In this document: piece by piece, positions 26,013 to 34,667 of the stretch
How positions within the stretch are numbered: the first letter of the stretch is position 1
Layout: every line of letters begins with the position of its first letter
Origin: Micromonospora lupini
Lineage (GTDB): Bacteria; Actinomycetota; Actinomycetes; Mycobacteriales; Micromonosporaceae
DNA: 64,000 nucleotides
Assembly: GCF_026342015.1 (NCBI RefSeq)
Contig: NZ_JAPENL010000002.1
Coordinates: 2,733,001-2,797,000, forward strand
Direction of reading: 5' to 3'
The notes under the pieces: generated by a model
Told to the model about the DNA's origin: nothing
Database searches by the model: none
What the model saw: only the letters and a program-made list of their open reading frames with translations
Made by a program: the position numbers and the translations under genes

Positions 26013-26318
26013 ATGGCCGCCATCTCCCGCGAGGAGGTCGCGCACCTGGCGCGCCTGTCGCGGCTCGCCGTCACCGAGGAGGAGCTGGACACCTTCGCCG
26101 GCCAGCTCGACGTGATCCTCCAGGCGGTCGCCCAGGTCGGTGAGGTCGCCGCCGCGGACATCCCGCCGACCTCGCACTCGGTGCCGCTCACCAACATCTT
26201 CCGCGAGGACGTCGTCACGCCGTGCCTGACTCCGCAGGAGGCGCTGTCGGGCGCGCCGGACGCCGAGGACCAGCGGTTCCGCGTACCGCGGATCCTGACC
26301 GAGGATGTGGCCTCATGA
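26013..26318 (+). CDS. gatC: Aspartyl/glutamyl-tRNA amidotransferase subunit C
   Basis: 101 residues. ISREEVAHLARLSRLAVTEEEL, then LDVILQAVAQVGEVAAADIPPTSH, then FREDVV is the GatC family pattern; it wraps around GatA and holds it to GatB. GAAGGGGG precedes the ATG. The stop overlaps the gatA ATG by 4 nt. First gene of gatCAB, which converts misacylated Glu-tRNA(Gln), and possibly Asp-tRNA(Asn), to the correct amide form. Confidence 0.96.
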   Translation: MAAISREEVAHLARLSRLAVTEEELDTFAGQLDVILQAVAQVGEVAAADIPPTSHSVPLTNIFREDVVTPCLTPQEALSGAPDAEDQRFRVPRILTEDVAS

Positions 26319-27790
26319 CCGATCTGACGCGAATGACCGCGACGGAGATCGCCGCGCTTGTCGCCGGCGGCGAGACCTCCGCCGTCGAGGTGACCCGGGC
26401 GCACCTGGACCGGATCGCCGCGGTCGACGAGCAGGTGCACGCCTTCCTGCACGTCGACACCGACGGCGCGCTCGCCGCGGCCCGCTCGGTGGACGAGCGC
26501 CGGGCCGCCGGCGAGGAGTTGGGCCCCCTGGCCGGTGTGCCGGTCGCGGTGAAGGACGTGCTCGCCACCCGTGGCGTACCGACAACCGTGGGGTCGAAGA
26601 TCCTGGAGGGCTGGCGCCCGCCGTACGACGCGACGATCGTGCAGCGGTTGCGCGCGGCCGGCACGGTGATGCTCGGCAAGACGAACATGGACGAGTTCGC
26701 GATGGGCTCCTCCACGGAATACTCGGCGTACGGGCCGACGCACAACCCGTGGGACCTGAGCCGGATCCCGGGCGGCTCGGGTGGCGGCAGCGCGGCCGCG
26801 CTTGCCGCGTACGAGGCGCCGCTGGCGATCGGCTCGGACACCGGCGGCTCGATCCGCCAGCCCGGAGCGGTCACCGGCACCGTGGGCGCGAAGCCCACCT
26901 ACGGCGGCACCTCCCGCTACGGGCTTGTCGCCTTCTCGTCGTCGCTGGACACGCCCGGCCCGTGTGCCCGTACGGTGCTCGACGCGGCCCTGCTGCACCA
27001 GGTGATCGGCGGGCACGACCCGCGCGACTCCACCTCGATCCCGCAGCCGGTGCCGGACGTGGTGGCGGCGGCGAAGCTGGGCGCGACAGGTGACCTGACC
27101 GGCGTGCGGCTCGGCATCGTCAGCGAGTTCGTCGGCGAGGGCGCCGAGCCGGGCGTGATGGCCGCGTTCCGCGAGTCGGTGGACGCGCTTACCAAGATGG
27201 GCGCCGAGGTCGTGGAGATCTCCTGCCCGACGTTCGCGTACGCGTTGCCGGCGTACTACCTGATCGCCCCGAGCGAGTGCTCCTCAAACCTGGCCCGGTT
27301 CGACGGTGTCCGGTTCGGCCTGCGCGTCGGCGACGACGGCAACCGGTCGTTGGAGGAGGTCATGTCGCTGACCCGCGAGGCCGGCTTCGGCCCCGAGGTG
27401 AAGCGTCGCATCATGCTCGGCACGTACGCGTTGTCGTCGGGTTACTACGACGCGTACTACGGGCAGGCGCAGAAGGTCCGTACGCTTATCACCCGGGACT
27501 TCACTGCCGCGTTCGAGCGGGTCGACGCGTTGATCTCGCCGACCACCCCGTTCACGGCCTTCCCGATCGGCGCGCGCACCGCCGACCCGTACCAGATGTA
27601 CCTGGCCGACCTGTTCACCATTCCGACGAACCTGTACGGCGGGCCGGGCATCTCGGTGCCCTGCGGTCTCTCCGAGGGGCTGCCCGTCGGCCTGCAGGTG
27701 ATGGCCCCGACGATGGCCGACGACCGGATGTACCGGGTCGCCGCCGCGCTGGAGTCCGCGGTCGGCACGTTCACCCCACCGGCACTGTGA
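26315..27790 (+). CDS. gatA: Aspartyl/glutamyl-tRNA amidotransferase subunit A
   Basis: 491 residues from ATG 26315. Amidase-signature Ser-cisSer-Lys triad: Lys in GVPVAVKDVLATRG, cis-Ser in GGSGGGSAAALAA and the nucleophile Ser in SDTGGSIRQPGAVTG. It releases ammonia from glutamine and channels it to GatB. Also conserved: TNMDEFAMGSSTE. Coupled to gatC by a 4-nt overlap; gatB starts 13 nt after the stop. Confidence 0.97.
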   Translation: MTDLTRMTATEIAALVAGGETSAVEVTRAHLDRIAAVDEQVHAFLHVDTDGALAAARSVDERRAAGEELGPLAGVPVAVKDVLATRGVPTTVGSKILEGWRPPYDATIVQRLRAAGTVMLGKTNMDEFAMGSSTEYSAYGPTHNPWDLSRIPGGSGGGSAAALAAYEAPLAIGSDTGGSIRQPGAVTGTVGAKPTYGGTSRYGLVAFSSSLDTPGPCARTVLDAALLHQVIGGHDPRDSTSIPQPVPDVVAAAKLGATGDLTGVRLGIVSEFVGEGAEPGVMAAFRESVDALTKMGAEVVEISCPTFAYALPAYYLIAPSECSSNLARFDGVRFGLRVGDDGNRSLEEVMSLTREAGFGPEVKRRIMLGTYALSSGYYDAYYGQAQKVRTLITRDFTAAFERVDALISPTTPFTAFPIGARTADPYQMYLADLFTIPTNLYGGPGISVPCGLSEGLPVGLQVMAPTMADDRMYRVAAALESAVGTFTPPAL

Positions 27791-27803
27791 GGCAGGAGCC
27801 CAG

Positions 27804-29303
27804 ATGACGACGACGCTGCCCGCGTACGACGAGGTCGTCGCGCGCTACGAACCGGTGATCGGCCTGGAGACCCACGTCGAGCTGGGGACGAACACCAAGA
27901 TGTGGTGCGGCTGCCCGACGGACTTCGGCGGCGAGCCGAACACCCGGGTCTGCCCGGTCTGCCTGGGGCTGCCGGGGTCGCTGCCGGTGGCCAACAAGGC
28001 AGCCATCGAGGCGATCATCCGGATCGGCCTCGCGCTGAACTGCTCGATCGCCGAGTGGTGCCGCTTCGCCCGGAAGAACTACTTCTACCCGGACATGCCG
28101 AAGAACTTCCAGATCAGCCAGTACGACGAGCCGATCTGCGTCGACGGGTACCTGGACGTCGAGGTGGGCGGCGAGACGGTGCGGATCGAGATCGAGCGGG
28201 TGCACCTGGAGGAGGACACCGGCAAGACGTTGCACGTCGGTGGCGCCACCGGCCGCATCCACGGCGCGACCGAGTCGCTCGTCGACTACAACCGGGCCGG
28301 CATCCCGCTCGTCGAGATCGTCACCAAGCCCATCCCGGGCACCGGTGCGCTGGCTCCCGACGTGGCCCGCGCGTACGTCACCGAGCTGCGGGACGTGATC
28401 CGCACGCTCGGCGTCTCGGACGTGCGGATGGAGGAGGGTTCGCTGCGCTGTGACGTGAACACCTCGCTCAACCTGCCGGGTCAGGAGTGGGGCACCCGCA
28501 CCGAGACCAAGAACGTCAACTCGTTGCGGTCGGTGGAGCGGGCGGTCCGTTCGGAGATGCTGCGGCAGGCGTCGGTGCTGGATGCGGGCGGCCGGATCAC
28601 CCAGGAGACGCGGCACTTCCACGAGGACACCGGCGACACCACGCCGGGGCGCTCGAAGGAGACGGCCACCGACTACAGGTACTTCCCGGAGCCGGACCTG
28701 GTGCCTGTCGCACCGGACCCGGTCTGGGTCGCCGAGCTGAAGGCCGCCCTGCCGGAGCTGCCCCGCGTGCACAGGCGTCGTCTGCAGGAGCAGTGGGGCC
28801 TGTCGGACCTGGACATGCAGTCGGTGCTCAACGCCGGCGCGGTCGAGCTGATCGAGGCCACCGTGGCCGCCGGCACCACCCCGGCGGCGGCCCGCAAGTG
28901 GTGGCTTGGTGAGCTGTCCCGTCGGGCCAACGAGAGCGGCGTGGAGCTGGCCGACATCGGGGCCACCCCCGCGCAGGTCGCCGAGCTGCAGGGCCTTGTC
29001 GACGCGGGCAAGCTCAACGACAAGATGGCCCGTACGGTGCTGGAGGGCGTGGTCGACGGTGAGGGCTCACCCACCGAGATCATGACCAGCCGGGGCCTGG
29101 AGGTCGTGTCGGACACCGGCGCGCTCACCGTCGCCGTGGACGAGGCGATCGCCGCCAACCCCGGCATCGCCGACAAGATCCGTAGTGGCAAGGTCGCGGC
29201 TGTCGGCGCCCTCGTCGGCGCGGTCATGAAGACCACCCGTGGTCAGGCCGACGCGAAGACGCTCCGTGAGCTGATCCTGGAACGCCTCGGCGTCCAGGGC
29301 TGA
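27804..29303 (+). CDS. gatB: Aspartyl/glutamyl-tRNA amidotransferase subunit B
   Basis: 499 residues, normal length. The kinase/transamidase cradle has IGLETHVELGT, then the zinc-site region GCPTDFGGEPNTRVCPVCLG, RKNYFYPDMPKNFQISQYD and, later, TETKNVNSLRSVERAV. The C-terminal helical and YqeY-like tRNA-binding domains end the protein (GAVMKTTRGQADAKTLRELI). It phosphorylates the acyl group on tRNA and amidates it. Last gene of the operon, followed by a strong hairpin. Confidence 0.97.
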   Translation: MTTTLPAYDEVVARYEPVIGLETHVELGTNTKMWCGCPTDFGGEPNTRVCPVCLGLPGSLPVANKAAIEAIIRIGLALNCSIAEWCRFARKNYFYPDMPKNFQISQYDEPICVDGYLDVEVGGETVRIEIERVHLEEDTGKTLHVGGATGRIHGATESLVDYNRAGIPLVEIVTKPIPGTGALAPDVARAYVTELRDVIRTLGVSDVRMEEGSLRCDVNTSLNLPGQEWGTRTETKNVNSLRSVERAVRSEMLRQASVLDAGGRITQETRHFHEDTGDTTPGRSKETATDYRYFPEPDLVPVAPDPVWVAELKAALPELPRVHRRRLQEQWGLSDLDMQSVLNAGAVELIEATVAAGTTPAAARKWWLGELSRRANESGVELADIGATPAQVAELQGLVDAGKLNDKMARTVLEGVVDGEGSPTEIMTSRGLEVVSDTGALTVAVDEAIAANPGIADKIRSGKVAAVGALVGAVMKTTRGQADAKTLRELILERLGVQG

Positions 29304-29313
29304 TCCGTCCGAT

Positions 29314-29350
29314 CGAACACCGCTGGCGCGGGACGCGCCAGCGGTGTTCG
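29314..29350 (+). terminator. Hairpin after gatCAB
   Basis: A 16-bp perfect stem, CGAACACCGCTGGCGC and complement, loop GGGAC, begins 11 nt after the gatB stop. No T tract, as is usual in this genome. Confidence 0.7.
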
Positions 29351-29406
29351 CCGTGCACCGCATCCCCTCGCGAGGGCGTCAACGGCGACGCCCGGATGGA
29401 GTCACA

Positions 29407-31764
29407 GTGAACCAGCACGACCTTGATGTCCTCGACGAGATCCAGCGGCGGGTGCTCTGGCTCGCCACCCGGATCGTGGACGCCGCCAACCACGACCGGG
29501 CCACCGGCGACGGGGTCAAGGTCGGCGGCCACCAGGCGTCAAGCGCATCCCTCGTCACGGCGATGACAGCCCTGTGGTTCGCCCACCTGGACGCCGAGGA
29601 CCGCGTCGCCGTCAAGCCGCACGCCTCGCCGGTGTTCCACGCCATCCAGTACCTGCTGGGCAACCTGGACCGCTCGTACCTGCCCCGGCTGCGGGCCCGG
29701 GGCGGTCTCCAGTCGTACCCGTCGCGCACCAAGGACCCCGACGAGGTGGACTTCTCCACCGGTTCGGTGGGTCTGGGCGCGGCGGCGCCGCTCTTCGCCG
29801 CCGCCACCCGCCGCTACGTCGACGCGCACTTCGGCGCCCGTCCGCACTCCCGGTTCGTGGCGCTCATCGGCGACGCCGAGCTGGACGAGGGCAACATCTG
29901 GGAGGCGGTCGCCGACCCGGCCACCACCGGGCTGGGCAACGTCATGTGGCTCGTCGACTTCAACAGGCAGTCCCTGGACCGGGTGGTGCCCGGCATCCGG
30001 ATCAACCAGTGGCGCGGTCAGTTCGAGGCGGCCGGTTGGCACGTCGTGGAGGTCAAGTACGGCCGTCGGCTCGCCGAGGCGTACGCCCGGCCCGGCGGCG
30101 AGGCGCTGCGCGACTGGATCGACGCGATGCCCAACGAGCAGTACCAGTCGCTGTTCGGGTTGACCGGGCCGGCGCTGCGCAAGCAGTTCCTGGACGGCGC
30201 GCCGACCGAGGTGGGCGCCTTCACCGAGGGCATCGACGACGAGGAGCTGCGCCCGCTCGTCACCGACCTGGGTGGGCACGACCTGCAGGCGATGCTCGAC
30301 GCGTACGCCCAGTGCGACGCGGTCACCGACCAGCCCAGCGTCGTCTTCGCGTACACCGTGAAGGGTTGGGGTCTGCCCATCGCCGGCAATCCGCGCAACC
30401 ACTCGGCGCTGCTCAGCACCGAGCAGGTCGACGCGCTGCGGGCCGCGCAGGGCCTGACGGCCGAGACCGAGTGGGACCGCCTCGACCCGGCGTCACCCGC
30501 CGGCATCCGGGCCGGCGCCCGCCGCGAGGCGCTGTCCCGCGCGCCGCGCGAGCGCGCGCTCGGGGTCACCGTTCCGGAGAGCACGGGAGTACGCGCCAAC
30601 AAGCCGATCTCCACGCAGGAGGTCTTCGGTCGGGTGCTGGTGGACCTGGCGCGGGACCGGGAGGTGGGCCGCTACCTGGTGACCACCGCCCCGGACGTGG
30701 CGACCTCCACGAACCTCGCCGGGTTCATCAACAAGACCGGGGTGTTCGCGCCCACCGAGCAGCGTTCCTGGACCGAGGACCGGATGCTGCGCTGGACCGA
30801 GAGCCCCGCCGGGCAGCACATCGAGCTGGGTATCTCGGAGATGAACCTGTTCCTGCTGCTCGGCCAGCTCGGCCTGTCCTGGGACCTGTCCGGGCAGCCG
30901 TTGCTGCCGGTGGGCACGGTCTACGACCCGTTCGTGCTGCGCGGCCTCGACGCGTTCCTGTACGGGACGTACTCCGGCTCGCGGTTCGTGGTGGCCGGCA
31001 CCCCGTCCGGCATCACCCTCGCTCCCGAGGGCGGCGCCCACCAGTCCACGATCACCGCCTCGGTCGGCCTGGAGCTGCCCGGGGTGACCTTCCTCGAACC
31101 GGCGTACGCGGGCAGCCTCGACTGGCTGCTCTGCGACGCGCTCGGGCAGATCGCGGGCGGGGCGGCCCCGGCCGCGACGGCAGCGCCGACCGAGGACGGC
31201 GCGTACTACTTCCGGTTGAGCACCCGACCGCTGGACCAGGCGCCGTTCGAGGCGGCCCGCGCCCGCCTCGGTGACGCGGTGCTGCGCCGACAGGTCGTCG
31301 CCGGGGCGTACCGGCTGGTCGACGCGCACCAGGCGTACCCGCACCTGGTCGACGCCCCGGTGGTGCAACTGGCCGCCTCCGGCGCGGTGCTGCCCGAGAC
31401 GCTGGCCGCCGCGGCGGAGCTGGCCGAGGAGGGCGTCGCCGCGCACGTGGTGGACGTGACCTCGCTGGACCGGCTGTACCGGGCGTGGCAGCGCACCCTG
31501 CGCCAGGGCGTACGGACGGCGACAGTGCCAAGCGTGCCGGGCGCGCTGCGGTCCGCGTTCGCCGACCGGGTGCCGGTGGTGACGGTGCACGACGCGGCGT
31601 CGCACGCGATGGCCTGGCTCGGGTCGGCCCTCGGCGCCCCGGCGGTGCCGCTCGGGGTGGACGAGTTCGGCCAGTCCGGCAGTGTGGCCGACCTGTACGA
31701 GCTGCACGACCTGCTGCCCGGCAGCATCGTCAACGCCGCCCTGGCCGCGCTCGCCCTACGCTGA
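29407..31764 (+). CDS. Homodimeric E1 (AceE-like) / transketolase-type TPP enzyme
   Basis: 785 residues from GTG 29407, about 100 shorter than AceE. N-terminal TPP part: GGHQASSASLVTAMTALWF, KPHASPVFHAIQYLLG and the Mg/TPP site IGDAELDEGNIWEAV. Middle: NKPISTQEVFGRVLVDLAR and GISEMNLFLLLGQLGLS, with Glu as in E1 pyrimidine domains. C-terminal transketolase-like domain ends VDEFGQSGSVADLYELHDL. It most resembles E1 of the pyruvate dehydrogenase complex, decarboxylating a 2-oxoacid. No E2 or E3 gene adjoins it, so pyruvate as substrate is likely but not shown. Confidence 0.82.
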   Translation: MNQHDLDVLDEIQRRVLWLATRIVDAANHDRATGDGVKVGGHQASSASLVTAMTALWFAHLDAEDRVAVKPHASPVFHAIQYLLGNLDRSYLPRLRARGGLQSYPSRTKDPDEVDFSTGSVGLGAAAPLFAAATRRYVDAHFGARPHSRFVALIGDAELDEGNIWEAVADPATTGLGNVMWLVDFNRQSLDRVVPGIRINQWRGQFEAAGWHVVEVKYGRRLAEAYARPGGEALRDWIDAMPNEQYQSLFGLTGPALRKQFLDGAPTEVGAFTEGIDDEELRPLVTDLGGHDLQAMLDAYAQCDAVTDQPSVVFAYTVKGWGLPIAGNPRNHSALLSTEQVDALRAAQGLTAETEWDRLDPASPAGIRAGARREALSRAPRERALGVTVPESTGVRANKPISTQEVFGRVLVDLARDREVGRYLVTTAPDVATSTNLAGFINKTGVFAPTEQRSWTEDRMLRWTESPAGQHIELGISEMNLFLLLGQLGLSWDLSGQPLLPVGTVYDPFVLRGLDAFLYGTYSGSRFVVAGTPSGITLAPEGGAHQSTITASVGLELPGVTFLEPAYAGSLDWLLCDALGQIAGGAAPAATAAPTEDGAYYFRLSTRPLDQAPFEAARARLGDAVLRRQVVAGAYRLVDAHQAYPHLVDAPVVQLAASGAVLPETLAAAAELAEEGVAAHVVDVTSLDRLYRAWQRTLRQGVRTATVPSVPGALRSAFADRVPVVTVHDAASHAMAWLGSALGAPAVPLGVDEFGQSGSVADLYELHDLLPGSIVNAALAALALR

Positions 31765-31790
31765 CCCGCCCCGCACGCCCCGGCCCGCGC

Positions 31791-33362
31791 TCAGCGGGTC
31801 GGGGTGGGGGTGACCGAGGCGGGCGTGCCGGCGTTCGGGTCCTGCACGATGTGGCGTTCCAGGTTGACCTGGGCCTGGCCGGTGCCGCCGACGGTGATGT
31901 CGTCGTACGCCTGGAGCATCTTCTGCTGGTCGAAGTAGAGCACTGTCATCGACAGCGGGGTCGGCTTCTCACCCTCCAGGCCGCGCAGCCCGGCCCCACC
32001 TGTCGAGCCCTCCACGAACAGGGCTGTGGGTTGCTGACCGGCCGCCTGCGGCAGCTTGGAGACCTGCCGGGCGTGGGTGTGCCCGGCCAGCACCAGCGGG
32101 CAGGTCCCGGCGAGCGGCCCGGCCGACGCCGGGTCGTGTACCAGCGCGATGTTCACCGGCCGCGGGGAGCTGCGCACCGTCGCGGCGAGCTGGTCACCGA
32201 CGCCGATCACCTGGTCGGCCACCTCCTGGGTCAGTCCGCTGCCGGCCGGGGAGGTGTTCTTGTCCGGGGTGAAGCGCGGGTCGCCGATGCCGGCGATGGT
32301 CAGTCCGGCGACAGTGGTGGTCGAGTTGTTCAGCACTATCGCGTTCGGCTGGCGGGCCACCGCCGCGGCTGTCTTGCCCGAGTCGTGGTTGCCCCGGATG
32401 AACACGTACGGCTTCTTGAGCAGGCTGATCGAGCCGACGAAGGACGCCTCCGGCTCACTGCCCCAGTCGGTGATGTCACCGGTGTCGATGACCACGTCGA
32501 TGCCGAACTGCTCCACCACCGTGCGGATCAACTGCCAGCCGGTCGGGTTGAGGTGCATGTCGGAGACGTGCAGGACCCGGGTGGTGCCGGGTGCCGGCTC
32601 CAGCACCGGCAGGGCCGACACCGTCGTGTAGAGCTGGCTGACGTTGCCGACGATGCGTTGCAGCTGCTCGGCGTACTTGGTGTAGTCGTTGGCGATGCGG
32701 CGGGCGTCGCCGACGATGGCCGGCGCGTTGACAAGCAGGCCCTCGTAGCGCGGCTCCTCGATCGCCTGCGGTCGCAGGGTCGCGGCGGCCGTGCCGAGGC
32801 TGCCGGCGGTGACCAGCAGCGACAGTCCGCCCGCCCAGGCGGTACGCCGCACGTTGCGGAAGATCAACCCAGCCAGGATGAGGGTGACCAGGACCGCTGA
32901 TCCGAGGGTGCGCAGGCCCAGCCGCATCACCCCGGAGCGGACGTCCTCCACGGCGCTCTGGCTGGCGCGGCTGATGCTCGCCGGGTCGTCGAGCAGCGCC
33001 TCGGTGCGCCCCTGGTCCAGCGCGCCCAGCCGCACGGTGAGGTGGGTCGGCCCGCTGTGGCTGTCGAGCAGCAGTGCGCCGAGCGGTGGCACGTCGATTG
33101 TCGTCCCGCCGTCGCTCGCCGGGGAGAGGGTGAGGTTGGCGCGGAACGGCCCGATGTCGGTGTTCACCCGACCACCGGCCAGCACCCCGAGCACCGCCCC
33201 GGCCAGGGCCACCGCGAGCACGGCGAGGATCACACCCGTACGCCGCACCGGTCCACCGGGCCGGCCGATACGCCGGCCCGCCGGGCGCGACGGCTCGCCG
33301 CCGGTCACCGGGTCGCCCCGGTCCTCGGCGTCGTCGTGCTGCTCGTCGCGTTGCCCGTCCAT
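31791..33362 (-). CDS. Membrane-anchored metallophosphoesterase
   Basis: 523 residues from ATG 33362; the frame is open further upstream but that part is not protein-like. Membrane helices at about 45-65 (VILAVLAVALAGAVLGVLAG), 160-178 and 185-205 flank an extracytoplasmic region. The C-terminal calcineurin-like domain has every motif: HVSDMHLNP, DTGDITDWG, IRGNHDS, LVHDP and LAGHTHARQ. A dinuclear metal phosphoesterase; the substrate is unknown. It lies 61 nt downstream of the sugar dehydrogenase gene on the same strand. CAGAAT ends 6 nt before the ATG. Confidence 0.88.
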   Translation of the reverse strand: MDGQRDEQHDDAEDRGDPVTGGEPSRPAGRRIGRPGGPVRRTGVILAVLAVALAGAVLGVLAGGRVNTDIGPFRANLTLSPASDGGTTIDVPPLGALLLDSHSGPTHLTVRLGALDQGRTEALLDDPASISRASQSAVEDVRSGVMRLGLRTLGSAVLVTLILAGLIFRNVRRTAWAGGLSLLVTAGSLGTAAATLRPQAIEEPRYEGLLVNAPAIVGDARRIANDYTKYAEQLQRIVGNVSQLYTTVSALPVLEPAPGTTRVLHVSDMHLNPTGWQLIRTVVEQFGIDVVIDTGDITDWGSEPEASFVGSISLLKKPYVFIRGNHDSGKTAAAVARQPNAIVLNNSTTTVAGLTIAGIGDPRFTPDKNTSPAGSGLTQEVADQVIGVGDQLAATVRSSPRPVNIALVHDPASAGPLAGTCPLVLAGHTHARQVSKLPQAAGQQPTALFVEGSTGGAGLRGLEGEKPTPLSMTVLYFDQQKMLQAYDDITVGGTGQAQVNLERHIVQDPNAGTPASVTPTPTR

Positions 33363-33423
33363 GCTGAGATTCTGACCTGCCCGTCGGAAGATCTTGGCAA
33401 ACCTGCGTGGAAGGTGACGCCTG

Positions 33424-34596
33424 TCAGCTGCGACCGCCGTCGCCGCCCGCGAAGACCACCCGCAGGAGGCGGTCGTCGTCGGCCGCCGGATCACCCCGCC
33501 CGTCGTGGTTGGAGGTGCTCACCCACAGCGATCCGTCCGGCGCGGCGGCCACCGCGCGCAGCCGGCCGTACCTGTTGGTGAGCAGCTCGCTGGGCTGTCC
33601 GAGCAGCGTGCCGGTGTCGGTCAGCTCCATCACCCAGAGCCGCTTGCCGCGCAGGCAGCCGGTGACAAGCAACCGGTCCGTCGCGGCCAGCCCGGAGCAG
33701 GACGCGTCCGAGGTCGCCCACTGCGTGATCGGGTCGGTGTACCGCTTGTTGCCGGCCCGCCCCTCGACCTCAGGCCAGCCGTAGTTGCCGCCCTTGGTGA
33801 TCTGGTTGATCTCGTCCCAGGTGTTCTGGCCGAACTCCACGGCGTACATCCGCTTTGCGTCGTCCCAGGCGAAGCCCTGCACGTTGCGGTGACCCAGCGA
33901 CCAGACCGGGGAGCCGGGGTACGGGTTGCCCGGCGCGGGCTTGCCGTCGGCGGTGATCCGCAGGATCTTGCCGCCGAGGCTCTTCGTGTTCTGCGCGTTG
34001 GGGCGCTCGCCCGCGTCGCCCGTGCTGACGTAGAGCTGCCCGTCCGGGCCGAAGCCCAACCCGCCGCCGTTGTGCACGTTCGCCTTCGGGATGCCGGTGA
34101 GGATCGCTGTGGGTTGACCGCCTAGTTGCAGGCGGGCGACACGGTTGTCCTGCTCGGCCGTGTAGTAGACGAAGACCGTCCGGTCCCGGGCGTAGCCGGG
34201 GGAGACGGCGATGCCGAGCAGGCCGCCCTCGCCCGCCGCCGCCACGTCGCTGATCGTCTGCACGACCCGGACCCGCAACCCGTCCGGGCCGGACTCCGGA
34301 CCGACCTGGAGAATCCGGCCGCTGTCCCGTTCGGTGACAAGCGCGCCGCCGTCGGGCAGGAACGCGATGGCCCACGGCACCCGCAGCCCCTTGGCCAGAA
34401 CTGTCGCCACCGCCTGCTGGCCCGCGCCGCCGGGGCTCGCCGGCGCCGACGGGGTCGGCAGGTTGGGCGGCTCACCCGCCGGGTCGGGCTCGGGCTCGCC
34501 GAAGCTGCAACCCGTGGCGAGCAGCAGCGCCGCGCAGGACGCCGCGAGGACCACCCGGAGGCGGCGGACGCGAGGGTACGGGGGACGGGCTCTCAC
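33424..34596 (-). CDS. PQQ-type glucose/sorbosone dehydrogenase-like lipoprotein
   Basis: 390 residues. A signal peptide ends in the lipobox LLATGC (Cys near residue 30), then a Pro/Ser linker, then a six-bladed propeller: GLRVPWAIAFLPDGGALVTERD, GEGGLLGIAVSP, the catalytic-His region KANVHNGGGLGFGPDGQLY, GHRNVQGFAWD and SNHDGRG. Soluble aldose/sorbosone dehydrogenases of this fold use PQQ and calcium. Whether PQQ is used here is not shown, since no pqq genes are present. TACGCT on the minus strand (34604-34609) lies 7 nt before the GTG, a leaderless signature. Confidence 0.88.
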   Translation of the reverse strand: MRARPPYPRVRRLRVVLAASCAALLLATGCSFGEPEPDPAGEPPNLPTPSAPASPGGAGQQAVATVLAKGLRVPWAIAFLPDGGALVTERDSGRILQVGPESGPDGLRVRVVQTISDVAAAGEGGLLGIAVSPGYARDRTVFVYYTAEQDNRVARLQLGGQPTAILTGIPKANVHNGGGLGFGPDGQLYVSTGDAGERPNAQNTKSLGGKILRITADGKPAPGNPYPGSPVWSLGHRNVQGFAWDDAKRMYAVEFGQNTWDEINQITKGGNYGWPEVEGRAGNKRYTDPITQWATSDASCSGLAATDRLLVTGCLRGKRLWVMELTDTGTLLGQPSELLTNRYGRLRAVAAAPDGSLWVSTSNHDGRGDPAADDDRLLRVVFAGGDGGRS

Positions 34597-34667
34597 CCGG
34601 CCCAGCGTAGCCCGCCGGACGGCCCGGTCGGGCCCGACGGATGAGCCCCGGCTCGCGCCGGAACCGC